Source: Pseudomonadota bacterium
GTDB taxonomy: Bacteria; Pseudomonadota; Gammaproteobacteria; JAADHS01
Direction of reading: 5' to 3'
Length of the DNA: 39,128 nt
Assembly: GCA_021821045.1 (NCBI GenBank)
Contig: JAKACW010000041.1
Coordinates: 1-39,128 of the forward strand
Under the pieces are notes generated by a model, which was not told the origin of the DNA, searched no databases, and saw nothing but the letters and a program-made list of their open reading frames with translations. Made by a program: the position numbers and the translations under genes. Shown here piece after piece: positions 17,484 to 24,040 of the stretch (its first letter is position 1; each line of letters opens with the position of its first letter).

Positions 17484-18824
17484 CTAATCGATGGGAATCC
17501 GGATGGTGAATGTGGAGCCTTTGCCCCGCTGACTGACCGCGTCCACATCGCCGCCAAGCATGTTGCACAGGCGCTTGGTGATGGTTAACCCCAAGCCGGT
17601 TCCCTTGTACCGCTTGACGGTGGAGCGCTCCGCCTGGACAAACGGCTCAAAGATCGCTTCCAGTTTTTCGGCGTTGATGCCAATGCCGGTGTCCGCCACC
17701 GCGATTGTAATCCACCGCCGGTCGCCGATCTGCTCATCGCGCGCGCTGACCTTGATGCGCCCTTCGTGGGTGAACTTGCAGGCATTGCTCAACAGGTTCA
17801 GCACGGCTTGGCGCAACCGCAGCCGGTCGCTCACGACGATATCGGGATTGACGTCGAGGTCTAGCTCGATGACGTTGTTCTGCTCGCCGGCAACGGGACG
17901 AATGGTGGCAATCAAATGACGCAGCAGATTGCCCAACTGGAAAGGCTCTTTGACTATCTCGACCTGCCCGGTTTCGATACGGCTGATGTCCAGGATATCG
18001 TCGATCAACTCAAGCAAGTGCTTGCTCGATTTGTAAATCCTCTGCAAGTCCGTCAGCCAGTGGCTTTGTGAGTCTTCCTCTCGCACCTCATCACTCAAAA
18101 TCTCCGTGTACCCGATGATGGCATTCAACGGTGTGCGCAGTTCGTGACTCACATTGGCCAGAAAATCGGACTTGGCATCGCTGGCCGATTCCGCCGCTTT
18201 GCGCGCCTCGATCAGCTCCGCCGTACGGGCCTCCACCGCCTGCTCGAGGTCGCGACTGTAATTCTGCATCATGGCATTGAGACGCCGGCTTTCGAGGGCA
18301 TTGGCGGCGTTCATCAGAACGATGGACACCAGTTGCAGACTGACATCGGACAGCGCATCGTCGTTGATGTTGAGGATCGCGGCGCACATGCCCCAGACGC
18401 GCGAGCGCGCGCCGACGGTGTGCAACATCAGCGTTTTGCCCGGCTCGGAGAGCGCGGCAACGACCGGTCGGTTCTGTTGAATCGCCCATCCGAACGTCCC
18501 GTCGGCAATGGCGCCCTCCACGGCCGCCGCCAGCGCCTCCCGCGACTGGGCCGGCGTCACATCGACGAACTCGAAATCGAACTCGGCGTTTTCCGCCGAC
18601 ATGAAACCCAGCGCCTCCACCGGCAGCAATTGACCGATGTAACCGCGCGCGTCGCGCAAAATAACCTCGGGGTTCAGACCGATGTTGATGTTGGCTTGAA
18701 AATCGGCCAGCGCAGAAATGATGTCCGCCGACGACACGAACCACCGGTACATGCGCTCCAGATCGGCGATGCGCGACCGTGCTTGGGCCAGTTCTTTTTC
18801 CAAATCCAGAATCGTCGCCGTCAT
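17484..18824 (-). CDS. Soluble sensor histidine kinase (GAF-like, HisKA, HATPase)
   Basis: The 446-residue protein has no membrane helix. An N-terminal coiled coil (about 3-25) is followed by a GAF-like sensory region (about 28-180), a second coiled coil (about 185-220), HisKA with His227 in ANVSHELRTPLNAIIGYTEIL, and an ATPase domain with NLLSNACKFTHEG, DTGIGI and KGTGLGLTITKRL. It lacks a receiver domain. The start is one base after the stop of the HDOD gene, with AAGGGCG about ten bases upstream, so it is the last gene of a three-gene operon and probably translationally coupled. The GAF assignment is inferred from length and secondary-structure pattern; the ligand is unknown. The FixJ-type regulator just upstream is a candidate partner. 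Confidence 0.9.
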   Translation of the reverse strand: MTATILDLEKELAQARSRIADLERMYRWFVSSADIISALADFQANINIGLNPEVILRDARGYIGQLLPVEALGFMSAENAEFDFEFVDVTPAQSREALAAAVEGAIADGTFGWAIQQNRPVVAALSEPGKTLMLHTVGARSRVWGMCAAILNINDDALSDVSLQLVSIVLMNAANALESRRLNAMMQNYSRDLEQAVEARTAELIEARKAAESASDAKSDFLANVSHELRTPLNAIIGYTEILSDEVREEDSQSHWLTDLQRIYKSSKHLLELIDDILDISRIETGQVEIVKEPFQLGNLLRHLIATIRPVAGEQNNVIELDLDVNPDIVVSDRLRLRQAVLNLLSNACKFTHEGRIKVSARDEQIGDRRWITIAVADTGIGINAEKLEAIFEPFVQAERSTVKRYKGTGLGLTITKRLCNMLGGDVDAVSQRGKGSTFTIRIPID

Positions 18825-18825
18825 G

Positions 18826-19677
18826 TCAGTGCGCCCTTAGGATTTGACTGACGGCATTGTTGTATTGCTTGTCGACGAGCCCGACGATGGTCGAAAGAGC
18901 GCCCTCCGACAGACCCAACCGATCCCAAGCGCTGGACTCCAACGGCGGAACGAATTTTTCCCCGTTCGAGCCGAGCTCCAGGGCGTGACTGATGATATCG
19001 GCGACGTGAATCACCGCGACTTCGGCGGCATGCTGGGACGACTTGTGCGGCGCGTGGTGACAGCGGGCCATGTCCGCCAAGGCCGTGGGCAGTTTCCATG
19101 ATTTCAACAGCAGTCCGCCGACTTCCGCGTGGTCGTAGCCCAGCAGTTCTCGTTCGGCGACGTGCAGCAAGGCGTCGGTCTCGGCGCAGTGTTTCAACAC
19201 GGCGGCCTCGTCTCGGGGAATTTGGGCGTACGTAAGAAGCGAGCCGATGTCGTGCAGTAGTCCGCCGACGAAGAAACGTTCGACGTTGGGCTCCCGCAAA
19301 TACGTCGCAATGATGCGCGCCGCCACGCCGGTGGCGATGCTGTGACGCCAAAACGATTCCATATCGACCAAGCTATCGGGAATGCCGCGAAACGATTCAA
19401 TCACCGACGTAGCCAAAATCAGATCGCGCAATTGATGGGTGCCGATGACGGTGACGGCGCGGGAAATGGTATCGATACGCGAAGGCAATCCAAAGTAGGC
19501 GCTGTTCACCACGCGTAACAAACGCGCGGACAAACCGGCGTCCTCGCTGATTATCTTGCCGATGCGCGTCGCCGTGGACACGGGATCGTTGATTGCGGTG
19601 TCCACTTGGTAATAGATCGTGGGCAGCGTGTAAAGCTGGTTCGCCGAATCCACCAGTGCCTGCGCATCCCTCGCCAT
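18826..19677 (-). CDS. HDOD domain signalling protein
   Basis: The 283-residue cytoplasmic protein consists mainly of an HDOD domain (about 15-210). It starts with LPTIYYQVDTAINDPVSTATRIGKIISEDAGLSARLLRVVNSAYFG, which is typical of the family, and keeps a histidine set (His112, His142-Asp143 in GGLLHDIGSLL, DHAEVGGLLLKSWKLP, CHHAP). HDOD proteins are non-catalytic or weakly catalytic relatives of HD phosphohydrolases that bind signalling partners in regulatory networks; the residues here do not prove activity. It lies three bases downstream of the GMVLAS-motif gene and one base upstream of a histidine kinase, so it probably acts as a scaffold or regulator for them. Confidence 0.92.
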   Translation of the reverse strand: MARDAQALVDSANQLYTLPTIYYQVDTAINDPVSTATRIGKIISEDAGLSARLLRVVNSAYFGLPSRIDTISRAVTVIGTHQLRDLILATSVIESFRGIPDSLVDMESFWRHSIATGVAARIIATYLREPNVERFFVGGLLHDIGSLLTYAQIPRDEAAVLKHCAETDALLHVAERELLGYDHAEVGGLLLKSWKLPTALADMARCHHAPHKSSQHAAEVAVIHVADIISHALELGSNGEKFVPPLESSAWDRLGLSEGALSTIVGLVDKQYNNAVSQILRAH

Positions 19678-19680
19678 GAC

Positions 19681-20022
19681 CTACTTACCTTTGAAAACTC
19701 GATCGAGACGTCTCAACGTGGCGATGTAGAACAGCTCCGCGACCGCGGAATGGGTTGAGTCCGCGTGACGAAACATGTGTTTCACTTGCTGCTGCGCCGC
19801 TTCCCATTGCGATCGGTCGACCTTGGCGATGGACAACGCTTCCAACTCCTCGCGGCTGACGCCCTCCACGTCCAGTTCCAACAGCCCCCAGGATTTGAGC
19901 ACGCGAATGTGTTTGTCTTGAATCTGCGCGCCGGCCTTGAGCAGCACCCGGTTGTCGCCGGACAACGCATCGGACGCGAGAACCATGCCCGGCTGCAAGT
20001 CGTCGATCGATACCTTGCCCAT
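19681..20022 (-). CDS. Small GMVLAS-motif protein (resembles N-terminal part of HD-GYP proteins)
   Basis: The 113-residue soluble protein begins with SIDDLQPGMVLASDALSGDN and continues RVLLKAGAQI and HIRVLKSWGLLELDVEG. This pattern is also found in the region preceding HD-GYP phosphodiesterase domains and in small proteins next to HDOD genes. The C-terminal half (60-113) is helical. No catalytic motif is visible. It is the first gene of the operon with the HDOD protein and the soluble kinase; its stop codon lies three bases before the HDOD start. The conserved pairing suggests a small adaptor or sensor for the HDOD protein, but this is inference. Confidence 0.78.
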   Translation of the reverse strand: MGKVSIDDLQPGMVLASDALSGDNRVLLKAGAQIQDKHIRVLKSWGLLELDVEGVSREELEALSIAKVDRSQWEAAQQQVKHMFRHADSTHSAVAELFYIATLRRLDRVFKGK

Positions 20023-20079
20023 GTTTCAACTCACGATGTTAGCGATCTACGACTCTGTGTCGGTAAGCCGGTAAAAAAC

Positions 20080-20110
20080 TGGAGAAAATTACGGCTATAT
20101 TCCGTAGCCG
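20080..20110 (-). terminator. Possible terminator after the FixJ-type regulator gene
   Basis: On the minus strand CGGCTA (20105-20110) pairs with TAGCCG (20092-20097) around a 7-base loop, followed by TAATTTTC. A 6-bp stem is short, so this is a weak terminator or attenuator. It suggests that the regulator and the downstream HDOD operon are transcribed separately. Confidence 0.4.
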
Positions 20111-20132
20111 CGATGTGCCTTGGCGGGGGCGG

Positions 20133-20768
20133 TCAGTTGAGGTCGCGGCGGTCAGCCAGCTGTTGGCTCAGTACCGTGCGGGTTAGCTCGACCAGGGAGC
20201 GAACCTGCATCTTTTGAAATACCTTGGTGCGGTGGGTTTCGACGGTTTTTGGACTCAGACCCAGATCAAACGCGATCATCTTATTGGTCTTTCCGTCGAT
20301 GAGCAGATCCATCACCTCGCGCTCACGGGGCGTCAGCGCGGCCAGTCGCCGATTGAATGCGAGCCCGGCATGGCGGCGCTCGGCATATTCGCTATCGCGG
20401 GCTATTGCAGCAAGGACGCTTTCGATGAGCCGCTGAGGCTCCAAATGACTCTTGTCCAAAAAATCCGTAGCCCCGCATTGCATCGCCCTCACCGCCATGG
20501 CCACGTCGCTGTTGGCGGACAATACGATGGCGGGCAGCCGCAGTCCCCGCTCGCGCAGCCGAGCCAAGAGATCCAAACCACTCATTCCAGGGAAGCGGAT
20601 GTCCATGACCAAGCAGGCGGGACAGGTCGGTTTGTAGGTGTTCAAAAACACCTCGGGCGACCCGAACCATGCCACGCCGAGACCGACGCGGCCCAAGAGA
20701 GACGCCAGCCAGTCGGCCGTTTCACGATCGTCGTCCACAACAAATACCACCGCGTCCACGGCAGTCAT
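20133..20768 (-). CDS. FixJ/NarL-type response regulator
   Basis: The 211-residue protein has an N-terminal receiver (about 6-125; acidic patch Asp12-Asp14, phospho-acceptor Asp56 in LVMDIRFPGMSG, a Lys in DFLDKSH) and a C-terminal LuxR-type helix-turn-helix (about 145-205) with LTPREREVMDLLIDGKTNKMIAFDLGLSPKTVETHRTKVFQKM. LTPRE and SPKTVETHR are hallmarks of FixJ/NarL-type DNA binders. Phosphorylation by a partner kinase should control DNA binding. It is 110 bases upstream of the GMVLAS-HDOD-kinase operon on the same strand, so the kinase at 17484 may be its partner. No target site can be read from the sequence. Confidence 0.93.
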   Translation of the reverse strand: MTAVDAVVFVVDDDRETADWLASLLGRVGLGVAWFGSPEVFLNTYKPTCPACLVMDIRFPGMSGLDLLARLRERGLRLPAIVLSANSDVAMAVRAMQCGATDFLDKSHLEPQRLIESVLAAIARDSEYAERRHAGLAFNRRLAALTPREREVMDLLIDGKTNKMIAFDLGLSPKTVETHRTKVFQKMQVRSLVELTRTVLSQQLADRRDLN

Positions 20769-21046
20769 CCTTGCTGTCCTCCACTCGCAGGGAACCGCTA
20801 CCTCTATCCGGCGTTCCCCGTAGCTTCACTCCGGCTATTTCGGAATGATTTTGGAATCTCAGATAGTATCCTTGACTTGCTCTGTCGGGGAAAGGCAAGT
20901 GTACCTATCGCGAACGCCCTTTGGCCCCGTGCAGATAGCAGCATGATCCAATATCAATGCGAAAAGTGAAACGGTAAATTAATCCAGCGTCGTTTGCGGG
21001 CACCGCCCCAGCGACTCGCCGAATCCGAGATACGATTTTGGAAGCA

Positions 21047-21235
21047 ATGAACTCAGTAGCCGTCGCGACAATCATTGGCGCAACTATACTGACCCTCGTT
21101 GGCGTCAATATTTTCCTCAACACCGAACCTAAGATCCAATCCGAGTTCGGCCGTAAGCTGTTGCTGACTTTTTTTGCCACAGGATACATGGCTTTATTGG
21201 TCGGCCTGGGCGCGGTTCTCGTCAATCATTCCTAA
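21047..21235 (+). CDS. Small membrane protein, unknown function
   Basis: The 62-residue predicted protein has two hydrophobic segments (about 5-24 and 40-58) separated by a polar stretch (NTEPKIQSEFGRK), so it would be a two-helix inner-membrane protein. The ATG at 21047 is preceded by GGAAG (21040-21044), only two bases away, which is closer than ideal. A TTG at 21038 could also start it. It precedes the membrane kinase at 21392 on the same strand, with 156 bp in between. I see no family. A chance open frame is possible, but the hydrophobic periodicity and the ribosome site support a gene. Confidence 0.5.
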   Translation: MNSVAVATIIGATILTLVGVNIFLNTEPKIQSEFGRKLLLTFFATGYMALLVGLGAVLVNHS

Positions 21236-21391
21236 GTCCGATTTTCAGTCGACACCGGCGGTGGCTCGGGTCGTCCCTACGCCCGAATCCGCAGTTTTTT
21301 TCTCCTCTTAATCCACACTACCAATTCATCTTTCCCCGCCAAGGCCGTTAAAAACAACACGTAGGAAACCACCAAGGACAAGTCCGCGCCC

Positions 21392-23254
21392 ATGCAGAGC
21401 CCTTCGCTACATCGGGTAATGACCCTCACCGTGCTCGGCCTCGGCGCGCTGGGCGTGTTGTTGGTCCTCGGCGCCGGCGTGACCTACCGTGAATTGGCGT
21501 ACGAACACAAGTCCGCGGCGCTGCGCCAACTGATTCGAATCAACGCCGGCATCGCCCTGGAAGACACCTACGAGATCGCCGCCGATCTGGGCCACTCCGT
21601 TCATACAGGAAATCTCAGTCCGCAATCCCTGACCGATCCGGGGCGGACCGCCCTTATCAATGAGCTGGACCAGCACTTTCACCGCTATTTCGTCACATCG
21701 AACTTGTTGAGTCTGAAACAGCTGCATGTATTCAACGCGGACTACGAGCTAGTCGTCAGTTCCAGTGCCATGAGCCAATCAGCGGGGCAAACGTCACGCT
21801 TTTGCCCGAGCGCGCTGCACGCAGCCCGCGGCCGCACCGGCCCCGATCGCCTGCAAAGCGTGACCGCCCTGTGCAGCGTCGACCACGAACCCATCGTTAC
21901 GGTGATCGTTCCGTTGGGCGGATTGCGCCCCTCCGGATTTCTGGCCGTGGTAGCGGACCCCCTCATCAACCTTGCCCAACTAGAACCCATCCTGGGTTCC
22001 CCGATTCGAATTCGCGCCGACGACGACCGCATCCTCTTCCGCTCCGGTCGCTGGCCCGCCGACGATGCCATGGATCATATCTTGATCAGCCGCTATGGCT
22101 TGGCGGAAACCGGCGGCGGCCGGCCGGCGCTATACATTGAGGCCGCCGCCGACGTAACCGCTTTCAACACCCAGTTGCTTAAGGCGATGTATGCCGTATT
22201 CGCATGCTCGGTCGTGCTGGTTCTCGCGGGCCTCGCGGTCGCGATGAGGGTGCTGCGTGGCGGCGTGACGGATCTCCGTCAGTTGCAGGACGCGGCCGAA
22301 GCGCTGGCCGAGGGCCGCTACCAAACGCTGCGCAACGCCCAGTACCCCGAAATCCGTGCATTGACCAAATCGTTCAACCGCATGAGCCTGCAAATGCGCA
22401 TGCACCACGAACACCTCAACGAACTGGTGACCATTCGCACCCGGGAACTCGAAATCGCCAATGCGAAGCTGGGCGCCGACATGGACCGCCAGCGCGAACT
22501 GGACCGTATGAAGGATGAATTCATCGCCATGATCAATCATGAGATGCGTACCCCGGTGACGGCAATCAAGGGCGCGCTGGATCTCATGGGCTGCGGCAAG
22601 TTGGGGGAGGTGCCGCCCGAACTGAAAAATCTCGTGGCGCTCGGACGGGGCAACTGCGATCGTTTGCTGCGCCTCATCAACGACGTGCTGAACATCCAGC
22701 AGCTGGAAGAAGGCACATTCACCTTCGATCTACAGCGCATGCCGCTGGCGCCGATCGTCAAATGCGCCGTCGAAACGACCCAGCCCTTTGCCGACAGCTA
22801 CAACGTCAAGTTCAAGCTATTCGACAATTTTCCCGGCGCGCACGTCCGATTGGATCGCGACCGCGCATTGCAGGTGTTCACCAATTTGCTGTCCAATGCG
22901 GCAAAGTACACCCGTCCGGGGGATGAAGTCGAAGTGCTGCTGGACCAGCACCGCAACTATGCCCGCGTGGCGGTCATCGATCATGGGCCCGGGATTCCGG
23001 ACTCGTTTCGCGACAAAGTGTTCAGCAAATTCTCCCAGGCCAACGTGTCGAACACCCGACGGACGGGCTCGAGCGGCCTCGGGCTCTACGTTACCAAACG
23101 TTTGGTCGCGGGAATGAACGGCTCAATCGATTTCGAGACCGAGGAAGAGCGCGGCACGGCGTTTTTCGTCGACTTCCCCCTGGTGCCGCCGCCGGACGCG
23201 ACGGTCGAAAAGGCTGAAGCGGAAACGGCGGTCGAACTGGAAGGGCAAGAATAG
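21392..23254 (+). CDS. Membrane histidine kinase with Cys-pair periplasmic sensor and HAMP
   Basis: The 620-residue protein has a membrane helix (about 8-30), a periplasmic domain (about 31-263), a second helix (about 266-288), a HAMP-like segment (about 289-342, ending KSFNRMSLQM), a coiled coil, HisKA with His383 in INHEMRTPVTAIKGALDLM and an ATPase domain (NLLSNAAKYTRPGDE, DHGPGIP, GSSGLGLYVTKRL). The periplasmic domain aligns without gaps to that of the hybrid kinase at 10205-12541 and keeps Cys138 and Cys161, whereas its kinase core resembles that of the kinase at 1541-4183. No receiver domain or neighbouring regulator is present, so it is an orphan. The ATG at 21392 has AAGGA about 14 bases upstream; no better start exists. 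Confidence 0.92.
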   Translation: MQSPSLHRVMTLTVLGLGALGVLLVLGAGVTYRELAYEHKSAALRQLIRINAGIALEDTYEIAADLGHSVHTGNLSPQSLTDPGRTALINELDQHFHRYFVTSNLLSLKQLHVFNADYELVVSSSAMSQSAGQTSRFCPSALHAARGRTGPDRLQSVTALCSVDHEPIVTVIVPLGGLRPSGFLAVVADPLINLAQLEPILGSPIRIRADDDRILFRSGRWPADDAMDHILISRYGLAETGGGRPALYIEAAADVTAFNTQLLKAMYAVFACSVVLVLAGLAVAMRVLRGGVTDLRQLQDAAEALAEGRYQTLRNAQYPEIRALTKSFNRMSLQMRMHHEHLNELVTIRTRELEIANAKLGADMDRQRELDRMKDEFIAMINHEMRTPVTAIKGALDLMGCGKLGEVPPELKNLVALGRGNCDRLLRLINDVLNIQQLEEGTFTFDLQRMPLAPIVKCAVETTQPFADSYNVKFKLFDNFPGAHVRLDRDRALQVFTNLLSNAAKYTRPGDEVEVLLDQHRNYARVAVIDHGPGIPDSFRDKVFSKFSQANVSNTRRTGSSGLGLYVTKRLVAGMNGSIDFETEEERGTAFFVDFPLVPPPDATVEKAEAETAVELEGQE

Positions 23255-23259
23255 ACCCG

Positions 23260-23275
23260 GCGGGCCTTCTCCCGC
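23260..23275. terminator. Small hairpin between convergent kinase and pilus operon ends
   Basis: GCGGG (23260-23264) and CCCGC (23271-23275) form a 5-bp stem with a 6-base loop in the 29-bp gap between the two convergent genes. No clear T-tract is present on either strand, so it is a weak candidate for a shared 3' end. Confidence 0.3.
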
Positions 23276-23283
23276 AACACGAC

Positions 23284-23574
23284 TCAGCGAGGCGTCGCAG
23301 CGTCCAGACGATTGGCGTCGCCGTCCAAAAACTCGTCGCCGAGTTTGGCGCATTCAAAAACGCGGGTGACCGCAATGGGGCGCGGCACACCGATTTGCAC
23401 TTTCTGCTCTTTCGCCATTCGGCGCGCCTCACCCATGTCTTGGGCCTCGTTGAAGACGATGTAGCGCTCGCCGTCCGCGCCGGCGACAAAGCATTTGAAC
23501 TCCTCGGCATGAACAGCTGCGGACATTACGAGCAGGGCCGCTGCGGCAAAGGCGGGTAAAGCGTGCTTTTTCAT
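23284..23574 (-). CDS. Small exported protein of the pilus operon, TapY2-like
   Basis: The 96-residue product has a signal peptide (MKKHALPAFAAAALLVMSAAVHA, cleavage after residue 23) and a mature part of about 73 residues with two cysteines (EFKCFVAG and VFECAKLG) that could form a disulfide. It is four bases after pilE and is the last gene of the pilus operon; its start has GGAGTGAG just upstream. Its position and pattern recall small proteins annotated as TapY2 next to type IV pilin genes in some gammaproteobacteria, but I cannot confirm this. It has no prepilin peptidase site, so it is not a pilin. A role in pilus assembly or function is likely from context only. Confidence 0.7.
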   Translation of the reverse strand: MKKHALPAFAAAALLVMSAAVHAEEFKCFVAGADGERYIVFNEAQDMGEARRMAKEQKVQIGVPRPIAVTRVFECAKLGDEFLDGDANRLDAATPR

Positions 23575-23578
23575 AGTC

Positions 23579-24034
23579 TCACTCCCAACAATTTTCCGTC
23601 GGCGACTGATCGGTGCGGTTCACGGCACTCTTTGCTCCGACATGATCGATGGTCAGGTCGCCGCAGCGCTCGTCTGCAACCTGCGCGCCGACTCGTTTCG
23701 CCGTGATAAGAAAGGTTTGATTGGTGGGTATGGACGCGGATACTTCGTAGTATCCGTTTTCCGTAGGCAGCGCTTGCGCCTTATTGAAACCCAGCTTGGT
23801 CAAGTCATCGGTGTAGACGCCGTGTTCGGCATAGTATTGCTCCATGCGTCCCGCCACACTGATTAATGTCGCCACGGCCTCGGCGCGGCGGGTCTTCTGC
23901 ACGGACGAAGAATAGCCGGAATAGCTCAACGCCACCAGGATCGCCGCCACCGCCATCGCCATGACCACTTCAGCCAAAGTAAACCCCGCGGCATGCCGGC
24001 GGGCGATGGGTCGCATGTGTGCCCTGGTTGTCAT
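23579..24034 (-). CDS. pilE: Type IV pilin PilE-like (minor pilin)
   Basis: The 151-residue prepilin has a short positively charged leader, the prepilin peptidase site HAAG|FTLAEVVMAMAVAAILVALSYSGY with Glu at +5, and the long hydrophobic N-terminal helix of pilins. The C-terminal region has two cysteines (ERCGDL and ENCWE) that frame the usual D-region disulfide loop. It follows pilY1 by six bases, in the position where pilE-type minor pilins of fimT-pilVWXY1E operons lie, so it is likely a tip-complex minor pilin rather than the main PilA subunit. An alternative ATG at 24016 would shorten the leader by six residues; both leave the site intact. Confidence 0.9.
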   Translation of the reverse strand: MTTRAHMRPIARRHAAGFTLAEVVMAMAVAAILVALSYSGYSSSVQKTRRAEAVATLISVAGRMEQYYAEHGVYTDDLTKLGFNKAQALPTENGYYEVSASIPTNQTFLITAKRVGAQVADERCGDLTIDHVGAKSAVNRTDQSPTENCWE

Positions 24035-24040
24035 CGCCGC

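Noticed and set aside
20885-20930. A hairpin (CGGGGAAAGG with CCTTTGGCCCCG) as a riboswitch upstream of 21047
   Set aside because: The pairing needs a bulge, and I see none of the conserved sequence blocks of a known riboswitch class.
20905-21225. A 106-codon minus-strand open frame over the small membrane protein
   Set aside because: It overlaps the plus-strand frame, which has better hydrophobic periodicity and a ribosome site; the minus frame is Arg/Thr/Ser-rich without a motif.
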